Source: an uncultured Jannaschia sp. (GTDB taxonomy: Bacteria; Pseudomonadota; Alphaproteobacteria; Rhodobacterales; Rhodobacteraceae). From it: DNA of 64,000 nucleotides. Within the stretch, counting starts at the first letter, position 1, and each line of letters opens with the position of its first letter. The notes beneath the pieces were generated by a model. The model made no database searches. It saw only the letters and a program-made list of their open reading frames with translations, and was not told the origin of the DNA. Made by a program: the position numbers and the translations under genes. Below are positions 51,937 through 60,761 of the stretch, one piece after another. The DNA is taken from contig NZ_CANLTQ010000003.1 in the NCBI RefSeq assembly GCF_947494025.1, positions 62,001 through 126,000 of the forward strand, read 5' to 3'.

Positions 51937-51953
51937 GCGCATCCAATGTGCGC
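51937..51953. promoter_or_regulatory. LysR-type dyad in the azoR-lysR gap
   Basis: GCGCA, 7 bases, TGCGC: a 17-base dyad between the two divergent genes, 67 bases before the LysR start. Fits the general form of LysR-regulator sites. Confidence 0.4.
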
Positions 51954-52019
51954 GCTTGCGCGAGCTCTTGCCCCCCGTGCCGCAGGGCGGCATGGTCGCG
52001 TCGAACGGAAGGGTCCGAG

Positions 52020-52922
52020 ATGGCATTCAACGATTGGGACGAGGTCCGCACCGCCTATCAGGTCGCGCGACTGGGAACGGTGTCCGGTGCGGCGCAAGCC
52101 CTCGGCGTGCACCACGCCACGGTGATCCGTCACGTCGATTCGCTCGAGGCGAAGCTCGGCGCGAAGCTGTTCCAGCGCCATGCCCGCGGCTACACGCCGA
52201 CCGAGGCGGGACAGGATCTGCTCACGGTCGCGCAATCGACCGACGATCAGCTCGCGCAGCTCGCCAACCGCATCCGCGGCCGCGGGGACGAGGTTACGGG
52301 GGAGCTGATCCTGACCTCGCTTGCCGTTCTCGCGCCGCTCCTGTCACCCGTGCTCGCCGCCTTCCGGGAGGAACATCCGGAGGTGATGATCAAGTTCTTG
52401 ACCGACGAGCGCGTGTTCCGGCTGGAATACGGCGAGGCGCATGTGGCGATCCGCGCGGGCAACCCGCCGGATCAGCCCGACAACGTCGTCCAGAAGTTCT
52501 ATTCCCACGACTGGGCGCTCTACGCGTCGAAGGACTACATCGCCCGGCACGGTCGTCCGGACAGCATCGCCGATGTCGGCGACCACGTCTTCATCGGGCC
52601 GGCCGAGCATATCCCGCGGGTTCCGTTCTTCGCTTGGCTCCACCAGAACGTGCCCGAGCGGAATATCGGCTACCGGGTCAATCAGATCACGGCCGTCCTT
52701 CCCGCCATACAGGCCGGTCTCGGCATCGGCTTCGCGCCCGTCTGGGGCGAGGCGGAGGACACCCGGCTGGAGCGGGTGCTCGCGCCGCTGGCCTGGAGCA
52801 GCCAGCTCTGGCTCGTCACCCATGTCGATCTCCACCGGACGGCGAAGGTCCAGACGTTCCTCACGTTCCTGAAGGCATGGGCGACGCGCTGGCCGGTCGC
52901 GGAGACGCCGGGCGAGGCGTAG
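52020..52922 (+). CDS. LysR-family transcriptional regulator
   Basis: A 300-residue regulator. The winged helix-turn-helix is at about residues 7-66 (VARLGTVSGAAQALGVHHAT, LGAKLFQRHARGYTPTEAG); the rest is a substrate-binding effector domain. It likely controls the divergent azoR gene in response to quinones or other electrophiles. ATG at 52020 with GGAAGGG upstream. Converges with nrdJ, 18 bases apart. Confidence 0.9.
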   Translation: MAFNDWDEVRTAYQVARLGTVSGAAQALGVHHATVIRHVDSLEAKLGAKLFQRHARGYTPTEAGQDLLTVAQSTDDQLAQLANRIRGRGDEVTGELILTSLAVLAPLLSPVLAAFREEHPEVMIKFLTDERVFRLEYGEAHVAIRAGNPPDQPDNVVQKFYSHDWALYASKDYIARHGRPDSIADVGDHVFIGPAEHIPRVPFFAWLHQNVPERNIGYRVNQITAVLPAIQAGLGIGFAPVWGEAEDTRLERVLAPLAWSSQLWLVTHVDLHRTAKVQTFLTFLKAWATRWPVAETPGEA

Positions 52923-52940
52923 CCCCGGCGGCCCTCTCGT

Positions 52941-55190
52941 TCAGCCGCATTTCGAAAAGCCGCAACCGGCGCAGGTGGCGCAGCCTTCGGCCATGTGCAC
53001 GTCGAAGCTGCCGCAATTCGGGCAGGTCGGACCGGGCGCGGCCACGGGCTGCGGGGCGGCGGGATCGCCCGGCGCGATGCCCCGCTCGCCCGGCAGGAAT
53101 CCCGTGGCGATCATGTGGCGCTCGATCACGCCGCCGATCGCCGCGAGGATCGAGGGCACGTAACGGCCCTGCACCCATGCCCCGCCACGCGGGTCGAAGA
53201 CCGCCTTCAGCTCCTCCACCACGAAGGACACGTCGCCGCCGCGTCGGAAGATCGCGGAGATCATCCGCGTCAGCGCCACGGTCCAGGCGAAGTGCTCCAT
53301 GTTCTTGGAGTTGACGAAGATCTCGAAGGGCCGGCGCTGTCCGTCGAGCTCGATGTCGTTGATGGTGATGTAGAGCGCGTGCTCGGAGGCCGGCCACTTG
53401 ATCTTGTAGGTCTCCCCGGTCAGCGTGTCGGGCCGGTCGAGCGGCGCGAAGAGCTGGACGACCTTGGGCGTCTCCGCCGCGACGGGTTCGCTCGACAGGA
53501 CGCTGCCGGTCACGTCGTTCGGCCGGTAGGTCGTGCAGCCCTTGCAGCCCTCGTTCCAGGCGCGGAGATAGACGTCCTTGAACGTCACGAAGTCGATATC
53601 GGCCGGGACGTTGATCGTCTTGGAGATGGAGCTGTCGATCCAGGGCTGCGCCGCGGCCTGCATCCGGACGTGCTCCCCGGGGTCGAGATCGGCGACGGTG
53701 ACGAATGTATCGGGCAGGGGGGCGTCGCCGTGCAGGCGGCGCCATTCGGCGACGGCGTAATCCTCCACCACTTCCTCGGAGCGGCTTCCGTCGGGTTGCA
53801 GCACCTTGCGGGTGTAGCTCGTGGCGAAGATCGGCTCGATCCCGGAGGAAACGTTGCCGGCAAGCAGGCTGATCGTCCCGGTCGGCGCGATCGAGGTGAG
53901 GAGCGCGTTGCGCAGCCCGTGCGCGGCGATCAGGTCGCGGGTGTCGGGCGCGAGGCGTCCGACCATCGGCGCGGCGAGGATGGCGGTCCTGTCGTAGAGC
54001 GGGAACGCACCCTTTTCGGCGGCCAGCCGGGCGGAGGTGGCATAGGCCGCGTTGGCGATGATCTCGAGCCAGCGGGCGCTCGCGGCGGCGGCCGCCTCGC
54101 TGCCGTAGCGCAGACCACACATGGCGAGCGCGTCGGCGAGTCCGGTGACGCCCAGCCCGATCCGCCGTTTGGCCCGCGCCTCCTCCGCCTGCCGGGGCAG
54201 GGGGAAGCGGCTGGCATCCACCACGTTGTCCATCATGCGGATGGCGGTCGCGGTCAGTTCGGCCAGCGCCTCCGCCTCGATCCCCGCGCCCTCGGTGAAG
54301 GCGTCCGTGACCAGCCGCGCGAGATTGAGCGAGCCCAGGAGGCATGCGCCGTAAGGGGGCAGCGGCTGCTCGCCGCAGGGATTGGTGGCGGCGATGGTCT
54401 CGGCGTAGGCGAGGTTGTTGGCGGCATTGATGCGGTCGATGAAGATCACGCCCGGCTCGGCGTAGTCGTAGGTCGCGCGCATGATCGCGTCCCAGAGGTC
54501 GCGGGCGCGCAGGGTCCGGAAGGTCCGGCCGCCGAAGACGAGGGGCCATTCGGTGTCGTCCTCCACCGCCCGCATGAACGGGTCGGTGACGAGGACCGAA
54601 AGGTTGAACATGCGCAGGCGCGCCGGGTCGGCCTTGGCGGCAACGAACTCCTCGATGTCGGGATGGTCGCAGCGCAGCGTGGCCATCATCGCCCCCCGGC
54701 GGGAGCCCGCGGACATGATCGTGCGACACATCGAATCCCACACGTCCATGAACGAGAGCGGCCCCGACGCGTCGGCCGAAACGCCGCGCACCAGGGCGCC
54801 CCGCGGGCGGATGGTGGAGAAGTCGTAACCGATCCCGCCGCCCTGCTGCAGCGTCAGCGCCGCCTCGCGCAGCGCCTCGAAGATGCCGCCCATGCTGTCC
54901 TCGACCGTGCCCATGACGAAGCAGTTGAAGAGCGTCACCGACCGGCCCGTGCCCGCCCCCGCGACGATCCGTCCCGCCGGCAGGAAGCGGAAGTCCTGCA
55001 CCGCCGCGCGGAAGGCCGGCGCCCAGCGGTCCGGCTCCGCCTCGGGGGCGGCCAGCGCGGCGGCGATGCGGTCCCAGGTCGCGTCGATATCGGCGTCGCG
55101 CGGCGTGCCGTCGGCGTCCTTCAGGCGATACTTCATGTCCCAGATCCGTTCCGAGATCGGGGCCGCGAAGGCGGTCGGAGCATCTGTCAT
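52941..55190 (-). CDS. nrdJ: Adenosylcobalamin-dependent ribonucleotide reductase (class II)
   Basis: A 749-residue class II enzyme. FNCFVMGTVEDSMGG holds the first active-site cysteine, NPCGEQPLPPYGACLLGSLNL the NCGE-type catalytic block, APTGTISLLAGNVSSGIEP the substrate loop and SSISKTINVP a conserved end. The C-terminal tail has a zinc-ribbon-like set (CPNCGSF, CATCAGCGFSKCG) including the reductant cysteines. Needs B12, linking it to cobU at the other end of the window. Divergent to DUF1489. Confidence 0.95.
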   Translation of the reverse strand: MTDAPTAFAAPISERIWDMKYRLKDADGTPRDADIDATWDRIAAALAAPEAEPDRWAPAFRAAVQDFRFLPAGRIVAGAGTGRSVTLFNCFVMGTVEDSMGGIFEALREAALTLQQGGGIGYDFSTIRPRGALVRGVSADASGPLSFMDVWDSMCRTIMSAGSRRGAMMATLRCDHPDIEEFVAAKADPARLRMFNLSVLVTDPFMRAVEDDTEWPLVFGGRTFRTLRARDLWDAIMRATYDYAEPGVIFIDRINAANNLAYAETIAATNPCGEQPLPPYGACLLGSLNLARLVTDAFTEGAGIEAEALAELTATAIRMMDNVVDASRFPLPRQAEEARAKRRIGLGVTGLADALAMCGLRYGSEAAAAASARWLEIIANAAYATSARLAAEKGAFPLYDRTAILAAPMVGRLAPDTRDLIAAHGLRNALLTSIAPTGTISLLAGNVSSGIEPIFATSYTRKVLQPDGSRSEEVVEDYAVAEWRRLHGDAPLPDTFVTVADLDPGEHVRMQAAAQPWIDSSISKTINVPADIDFVTFKDVYLRAWNEGCKGCTTYRPNDVTGSVLSSEPVAAETPKVVQLFAPLDRPDTLTGETYKIKWPASEHALYITINDIELDGQRRPFEIFVNSKNMEHFAWTVALTRMISAIFRRGGDVSFVVEELKAVFDPRGGAWVQGRYVPSILAAIGGVIERHMIATGFLPGERGIAPGDPAAPQPVAAPGPTCPNCGSFDVHMAEGCATCAGCGFSKCG

Positions 55191-55215
55191 CGGCGGTACG
55201 TCTCGCTAGAACTGG

Positions 55216-55243
55216 TTGCAGGCGGGCCCGGAGCGTCTAGATA
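55216..55243 (+). promoter_or_regulatory. Probable promoter of the DUF1489 gene
   Basis: TTGCAG (55216-55221), 16 bases, TAGATA (55238-55243), 25 bases before the ATG. The -35 region and following GCGGGC match the ubiE promoter exactly. Confidence 0.45.
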
Positions 55244-55267
55244 TACCCTGTTCTGCGAGGAATTCAC

Positions 55268-55693
55268 ATGGCCATCAACCTGATCAAGCTCAGCGTCGGA
55301 ACCGAGTCGATCGAAGGCCTCGCCGAATGGCAGCGGAACGCGGGCGCCAAGGGACCCTGCGGCAATCCCCGCCACGTCACCCGGATGTGGCCGAAACGGG
55401 CCGGGGAGATCCTGGACGGCGGGTCGATCTACTGGGTCATCCGGGGCGTGGTCCTGTGCCGGCAGCCGATCCTGCGCCTCGACGAGGTACGGCGGGAGGA
55501 CGGCATTCCCCGCTGTGGCATCGTCCTGCGGCCCGGCCTGATCCCGGTGGCGCCGATGCCGAGGCGGCCGTTCCAGGGCTGGCGCTACCTGACCCCTGCC
55601 GACGCGCCCGGCGACATCGATCCGGCCCGCGCGGCGGAGGAGCCGCTGCCTCCGGGCCTCACGCTCGCCCTGGCGGAGATCGGCGTGATCTGA
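55268..55693 (+). CDS. DUF1489 domain protein
   Basis: A 141-residue protein of the DUF1489 family, with MAINLIKLSVGTESIEGL at the start, TRMWPKRAGEILDGGSIYWV and GWRYLTPADAPGDI. Function unknown; widespread in alphaproteobacteria. GAGGAA precedes the ATG. A GC hairpin follows 27 bases past the stop. Confidence 0.85.
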   Translation: MAINLIKLSVGTESIEGLAEWQRNAGAKGPCGNPRHVTRMWPKRAGEILDGGSIYWVIRGVVLCRQPILRLDEVRREDGIPRCGIVLRPGLIPVAPMPRRPFQGWRYLTPADAPGDIDPARAAEEPLPPGLTLALAEIGVI

Positions 55694-56020
55694 TCCCCGA
55701 GGGAGGGGCGGGCCTGCGGCGGGTCCGGCGGGACCCGTGTTATGGCTGTGTTATGGCCGTGTCACAGGCGTGGGACAGGCCGGACGCCTGCGCGTGGCGG
55801 GCCGCGCCCCGAGCGGGCCGGCCGATCACCTCCGGTCCGGCGGGCCGGGGCTGCGCCCCCCGGCAGGACGCCGCCGCCCCGGTATCGCCCCGACGGGAGC
55901 CGTCCCGAATCGCACCTTCCCTTCGACCGGGTCGCTTTTCGCCCGCGTCGCGTCGTCCTCGATTTACGTCCCGCCGGGCGTTGCGGCAGAACGGGGCCAC
56001 GGACATCGAGGGGACAGGCG
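55694..56020. other. Intergenic region, no gene, with hairpin and short tandem repeat
   Basis: 327 bases. It has a terminator-like stem GGGTCC/GGACCC (55721-55736) and then an 11-base tandem repeat. No ORF I trust; the long frame running through it in phase with the next gene has no family features before 56021. Confidence 0.6.
55737..55765 (+). repeat. 11-base tandem repeat
   Basis: GTGTTATGGCT, then GTGTTATGGCC, then a partial GTGTCAC. Lies directly after the hairpin of the DUF1489 gene. Confidence 0.6.
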
Positions 56021-58519
56021 ATGAAGACCCAGGTGAAGGCCCTCGTGGTGGGCGGCGGTGCGGTCGGGACCGGCATCGCATACCATCTGGCGAAGGCCGG
56101 ATGGTCCGACGTGATGCTGCTGGAGCGCGACGAGCTGACCTCCGGCTCCACCTGGCATGCCGCGGGTCTGCTGCCGCTTTTCAACATGGGTTACGCGACG
56201 AGCCACATCCACGCCTACTCCGTCGACTTCTACAAGACGCTGGAGGCGGAGACGGGGCTCAACCCCGGCTTCTCGGTCGTGGGCAACCTGCGCATGGCGC
56301 AGACGCGGGACCGGATGGACGAGTACGAGCTCTACGCCGCCACGGCGGAGACGGTCGGCATCCCGCACGAATTCCTGACGCCCGCGCAGATCGGGGAGCG
56401 CTACCCACTGGTGCGGACCGAGGATCTGGTCGGCGCGATCTTCCATCCCACCGACGGCTACATCAACCCGGCCGATGTCACGATGGCGATGGCCAAGGGC
56501 GCCCGGCAGCGCGGCGTCACCATCGAGCGGAAGTGGCAGGTCGACGCCTTCGACTGGCAGGGCGACCACTGGAACGTGACCGCGACGAAGATGGCGGAGC
56601 GGGGCGGCAACCTCGTGCCCACCGACGAGCAGGTGGTGATCGCGGCCGAGCATGTCGTCACCGCGACCGGCAATCACGCGCCGCGCACCGCCCGCCTCCT
56701 CGGCATCAGGACGCCCGCCATCGTGGTCGAGCACCAGTACATCGTGACCGAGCCCGATCCCGCGCTCGTGGAGTGGCGCCAATCGAACCCGCAGCATCCC
56801 GTGCTGCGCGACGCCGACGCCAGGTGGTACGTGCGCGAGGAGCGGGGCGGCTGGATCCTCGGGCCCTACGAGCAGAACGCCCCGGCGCGCTTTCCCTTCG
56901 AGGTGCCGTCGAGCTTCCGCGCCGACCTCTTCCCCCTCGACCTCGAGCGGATCGAGGCGGAGTACATGTCCTTCATCCACCGCATCCCGTCCTCCGAGAA
57001 CGCGGGCCTGAAGGACGATTTCAACGGTCCCATCTGCTACACGCCCGACGGCAACCCGCTGGTCGGCCCGGCGCCGGGGCTTCGCAACATGTGGCTGGCC
57101 GAGGGGTTCAGCTTCGGCATCACCGCCGCCGGCGGGGCCGGGCACTACCTCGCGCAGATGATGGTCGAGGGCGAGGCGGAGATCGACATGGCCGCGCTCG
57201 ACCCGCGCCGCTTCGGCGGCTGGATCACCACCGAATACGCCATGCGCAAGAACGAGGAGGCCTACGACCATGTCTTCGTCCTCCACCATCCCGACGAGGA
57301 GCGGCCCGCCGCGCGGCCGCTCAAGACCGCGCCCTGCTACGACCGCATGAAGGCGCGGGGCGCGCAGTTCGGGTGCGTCAACGGATGGGAGCGTCCGAAT
57401 TACTTCAAGCCGGGCGCGGAGGCGGATTTCGACCTGACCTCGCGCAGCTTCCGCCGGGGCAAGTGGTGGCAGCATACGGTGGAGGAGGCCACGGCGCTGC
57501 GCGAAAGCGCGGGCCTGATCGACGCCACCGCCTTCACCAAGCACATGCTGACGGGGCCGGGCGCCGCCGCGTTCCTCGACTGGTTCACGACCAACCGGCT
57601 GCCGAAGGTCGGGCGGATCAACCTGACCTACGCGCTGACCGGGGCGGGGACGACGCGGACGGAATACACCATCGTCCGGCTGGCCCCGGACCGGTTCTAC
57701 CTCGTCTCCGCCGGCGCATGGCAGGCCTATGACGGCGATTTCCTCGCCAGGGCGGTGGAGGACAAGCGGGACGCGTTCGGGCCGATCCATCTTCAGGACG
57801 TGACCGGCCAGCATGGCGTCCTCGCGCTGGCCGGGCCGAAGTCGCGCGACATCCTGCGCGCGCTGGTCGTCGCGGCGGACCCGGACTGGACATTGTCGAA
57901 CAAGGGCTTCCCGTGGCTTTCCGCCCGCCGCATCGAGCTCAAGATGGCGCCGGTCGACGCGATCCGGGTGGCCTATACCGGCGAGCTCGGCTGGGAGCTG
58001 CATCACCCGATGGAGATGCAGAACTACCTTTTCGACCGGCTCATGGAGGCGGGCGAGGGGCACGGGCTCCGGCTCGTCGGGGCGCGGGCGCAGAACTGGC
58101 TGCGGCAGGAGAAGTCCTACCGCGCCTTCGGCACCGAACTGGGCCGCGACGCGACGCCGCTGGAGGCGGGGCTCGACCGCTTCGTGGACCTCTCGAAGGA
58201 CTTCCACGGCAAGGCCGCGATGGAGGCGACGGGCATCCGATCACGTTGCGTCACGTTGTTGGTGGACGGACCCGACGACGCCGACCCGTGGGGGCGCGAG
58301 GCGCTCTACCGCGCGGACGGCACGCGGGTCGGGCGCCTGACCTCGGGCGGCTATTCGGTGGCCTTCGGCACGTCCATCGGCATGGGCTATGTCCGGCCCG
58401 AGCTGGCGGAGCCCGGCACGAAGCTGAAGGTGCGGATGCAGCGGAAGCTCTGGGACGCGGAGGTGACCGAGGACAGCCCCTACGATCCCGCCAATGCCCG
58501 GATACGTGCGGACGGCTAG
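56021..58519 (+). CDS. FAD-dependent dehydrogenase with GcvT domain (dimethylglycine/sarcosine dehydrogenase-like)
   Basis: An 832-residue two-part enzyme. The N-terminal half (about 1-430) is a DAO-type FAD domain: VVGGGAVGTGIAYHLAKAGW, SGSTWHAAGLLP with the histidine used for covalent FAD, and ICYTPDGNPLVGPAP. The C-terminal half is a GcvT-like folate domain (EYTIVRLAPDRFYLVSAGA, TGELGWELHHPMEM, TLLVDGPDDADPWGREA). It demethylates dimethylglycine or sarcosine and passes the one-carbon unit to tetrahydrofolate; substrate inferred. GAGGGGACAGGCG precedes the ATG. Confidence 0.88.
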   Translation: MKTQVKALVVGGGAVGTGIAYHLAKAGWSDVMLLERDELTSGSTWHAAGLLPLFNMGYATSHIHAYSVDFYKTLEAETGLNPGFSVVGNLRMAQTRDRMDEYELYAATAETVGIPHEFLTPAQIGERYPLVRTEDLVGAIFHPTDGYINPADVTMAMAKGARQRGVTIERKWQVDAFDWQGDHWNVTATKMAERGGNLVPTDEQVVIAAEHVVTATGNHAPRTARLLGIRTPAIVVEHQYIVTEPDPALVEWRQSNPQHPVLRDADARWYVREERGGWILGPYEQNAPARFPFEVPSSFRADLFPLDLERIEAEYMSFIHRIPSSENAGLKDDFNGPICYTPDGNPLVGPAPGLRNMWLAEGFSFGITAAGGAGHYLAQMMVEGEAEIDMAALDPRRFGGWITTEYAMRKNEEAYDHVFVLHHPDEERPAARPLKTAPCYDRMKARGAQFGCVNGWERPNYFKPGAEADFDLTSRSFRRGKWWQHTVEEATALRESAGLIDATAFTKHMLTGPGAAAFLDWFTTNRLPKVGRINLTYALTGAGTTRTEYTIVRLAPDRFYLVSAGAWQAYDGDFLARAVEDKRDAFGPIHLQDVTGQHGVLALAGPKSRDILRALVVAADPDWTLSNKGFPWLSARRIELKMAPVDAIRVAYTGELGWELHHPMEMQNYLFDRLMEAGEGHGLRLVGARAQNWLRQEKSYRAFGTELGRDATPLEAGLDRFVDLSKDFHGKAAMEATGIRSRCVTLLVDGPDDADPWGREALYRADGTRVGRLTSGGYSVAFGTSIGMGYVRPELAEPGTKLKVRMQRKLWDAEVTEDSPYDPANARIRADG

Positions 58520-58964
58520 CCTCGTCGGCGCGGCCCTTCTGGGGGCGGCGCTGTGGATGATGCAGGACGGGGACCGGGCCGGCCTGCATGTGAGCGGGGA
58601 CGGGGCCGGTCCGGTGCTGCGCTGGCTGGCGGCGAAGGGCGTGGAGCAGGCTCCGGCGGAAACCGCGCGGGTCGAGGCCGTCCTGCTCCGGCGCTGGCAG
58701 AACCTCGACGCCCTGCCGGCGCTGGGCGCGCTCTGCGGCGGGGCCTGCGGCGGCACGGATGCGGTGGTGGCGCTGCGGCAGCCGACGCCGCGGGGATTGC
58801 GGCGCGTCCTGCTGGTCGAGCTTTCGGGCTTGCCCGCCGCGGGGGCGCTCGACGCGGGGGAGCCGATTCCGGAGGAGACGGTGGCCTGTCTCGGGCGGGC
58901 GGTGGCGGGGCGCGACGCGGACTGCCTGCCGCCGCCGCGCATTGTCTGGCGGATGCCGTTCTAG
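58494..58964 (+). CDS. Unknown exported or membrane-anchored protein
   Basis: A 156-residue protein I do not recognise. The start MPGYVRTASLVGAALLGAALW suggests an uncleaved anchor or signal; the rest has two cysteines in LCGGACGG and two more near the end (ACLGR, DCLPP). Third codon positions are almost all G or C, as in real genes here. It starts 26 bases inside the DMGDH-like gene in another frame, so it is coupled to it. Convergent with DUF2125. Confidence 0.6.
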   Translation: MPGYVRTASLVGAALLGAALWMMQDGDRAGLHVSGDGAGPVLRWLAAKGVEQAPAETARVEAVLLRRWQNLDALPALGALCGGACGGTDAVVALRQPTPRGLRRVLLVELSGLPAAGALDAGEPIPEETVACLGRAVAGRDADCLPPPRIVWRMPF

Positions 58965-59098
58965 ACGCGTCTCCGACCCTCCGGGACGCGCGCATCCGGC
59001 CGGGCCGCCGGAGCCTCCGGCGGGGATATCCGGGAAGCGAAGACGGGGTGCGGATCGCCTGCTTCGCGGCTTGCGCGGGGGGGGCGGGCGGCGCCCGG

Positions 59099-60067
59099 CT
59101 AGGGCAGGGGCGGGGCGGATGGTGGCGGCAATCGTGGCGCGGGGCCGAGGGGGATCGGACCCAACCGCATCCGCCCGTCCGCGAGGACGAGGTCGAACCG
59201 CACCGACCCGTCGCCCGCCGTCATCCCGGCGAGCCCGGCCTCGATGAGCGGCATCCGCGCCTCCGGCACGACCTGCCAGCCGCGCAGGAGCTCGAGCGCC
59301 GCCTCGGTCCCGCGGAGCTCCAGGGACAGCGTGCCCTCCGGCACCCCGTCCGCGCCGACCTCCAGCGCGCCGGTCGCGTCGAGCGCCAGCGCACCCCAGA
59401 CGAGCGCCGCCCGCCGCAGATCCACCGCATGGCCCGCGCCATCGGGCACCCAGGTCGCGTCGAGGTCGAGGCTGTCGACGACCTCCGGCAGCGCGCCCGC
59501 GGGGTCGAGCGCCGCGGCCAGCGTGCCGCCCGCGCGGATGCCGTCGCCGTCGAGCGCGAGATCCCAGGCGTCCGGCGTCCCGGCCTGGCGGGCGGCGAGC
59601 TGCGCCCGCGCGATGTCGAGCCGCCACGCCCCGCCGTCGATGCCCAGCGCCTCGCCAACGACCGTGCCGTGTTGCAGGTTCGGGCTTGCCGCGAGGGAGA
59701 CCGTCCCGGAGGCGCGCAGATCGGCCGAGGTCACGACCGCGTCGCCCCACGGGGCCGCGAACGTCATCCGGCGCGGCGCGACGGCGATGATCTCGTTCGG
59801 CCGGTAGCTCAGCGCCAGGACCTGCAGGAACGGCGCGTGCCAGCGCAGCGTGCCGTCCGGAACGGTCACGTCCGGTTCGGTCAGCGTGGTGTCGAACCGG
59901 TTCGGAAAGCCGCCGATGCCGATGTCGTCCCACGCGATGCGCCAGCCTCGGGCTTCGGCCGCGGCGACCGCGGACGCGATGCCGTCGCGCAGGGCCCCGC
60001 GCCCGACGAACCAGTATCCGCTCCAGAGCGTGGCCAGCGCCGCCACCAAGATCACGAGCCAGCGCAT
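59099..60067 (-). CDS. DUF2125 domain protein
   Basis: A 322-residue protein with an N-terminal membrane anchor or signal (MRWLVILVAALATLWSGYW), then the DUF2125 signature WDDIGIGGFPNRFDTTLTEP and long beta-rich repeats. Periplasmic by prediction; function unknown. Divergent to the ChaC-like gene. Confidence 0.82.
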   Translation of the reverse strand: MRWLVILVAALATLWSGYWFVGRGALRDGIASAVAAAEARGWRIAWDDIGIGGFPNRFDTTLTEPDVTVPDGTLRWHAPFLQVLALSYRPNEIIAVAPRRMTFAAPWGDAVVTSADLRASGTVSLAASPNLQHGTVVGEALGIDGGAWRLDIARAQLAARQAGTPDAWDLALDGDGIRAGGTLAAALDPAGALPEVVDSLDLDATWVPDGAGHAVDLRRAALVWGALALDATGALEVGADGVPEGTLSLELRGTEAALELLRGWQVVPEARMPLIEAGLAGMTAGDGSVRFDLVLADGRMRLGPIPLGPAPRLPPPSAPPLP

Positions 60068-60132
60068 GCCGCCCCTTTCCGTCGAACCGCGACTTGTCTA
60101 TCGGGGGCGTGCCCCGCGCGAAAGGAGCGACG

Positions 60133-60675
60133 ATGACGCAATCGCCCGACCTCTGGGTCTTCGGATACGGCTCGCTGATCTACAATCCGGGCATCGCCGT
60201 GGCCGAGACCCGGCGCGCCACGCTCGACGGCTACCGGCGGCGCTTCTGCATGTGGTCGGTCCACCATCGCGGCACGGAAACCGATCCCGGCCTCGTCCTC
60301 GCGCTGGAGGAGGAGGCGGGCGTATCCTGCCGCGGCATCGCGATCCGCGCCGCCGACCCGGACGCCGCCATCATCGAGATCCGCGAGCGGGAGCTCGTCT
60401 CCTCGGCCTATCACGAGGCGCGTGTGACGCTGCGCGACGACGCGGGGGAGGCGATCGAGGCGCTGGCCTACGTGATCGACCCCGGCCACCCGCAATACGC
60501 CCGCGACCTCGCGCTGGAGGAGCAGGCGGCGATCATCGCGGCGGCGAACGGGGGGCGCGGGCCGAACCACGAATACCTCAACTCGACCTTCGCCGGCCTG
60601 CAGGGGCTGGAGATCGACGACCCCGATCTGGAATGGCTCGTCACGCGGGTGCAACAGATCAGGGACGCCGCCTGA
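60133..60675 (+). CDS. ChaC-like gamma-glutamylcyclotransferase
   Basis: A 180-residue enzyme releasing 5-oxoproline from gamma-glutamyl peptides, probably glutathione. WVFGYGSLIYNPG is the family start and the catalytic glutamate is in ALEEEAGVSCRGIA. End region YARDLALEEQAAIIAAA and NHEYLNSTFAGLQGLEI. The ATG at 60133 has AAAGGAG upstream. Confidence 0.9.
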   Translation: MTQSPDLWVFGYGSLIYNPGIAVAETRRATLDGYRRRFCMWSVHHRGTETDPGLVLALEEEAGVSCRGIAIRAADPDAAIIEIRERELVSSAYHEARVTLRDDAGEAIEALAYVIDPGHPQYARDLALEEQAAIIAAANGGRGPNHEYLNSTFAGLQGLEIDDPDLEWLVTRVQQIRDAA

Positions 60676-60697
60676 CCGCGCGGCCCGCGCGCCTTGT

Positions 60698-60728
60698 GGG
60701 AAAAACCCCGCCTCTATAGGGTTTTCCC
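60698..60728. promoter_or_regulatory. Inverted repeat upstream of the MotA/ExbB-like gene
   Basis: GGGAAAAACCC and GGGTTTTCCC, one extra A, around CGCCTCTATA. It contains a TATAGG -10-like sequence, 42 bases before the ATG. Either operator over promoter or the end hairpin of the gene upstream. Confidence 0.4.
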
Positions 60729-60761
60729 ATTCATCGGGCGCCCGAACAGGGCCGGAGGCAG

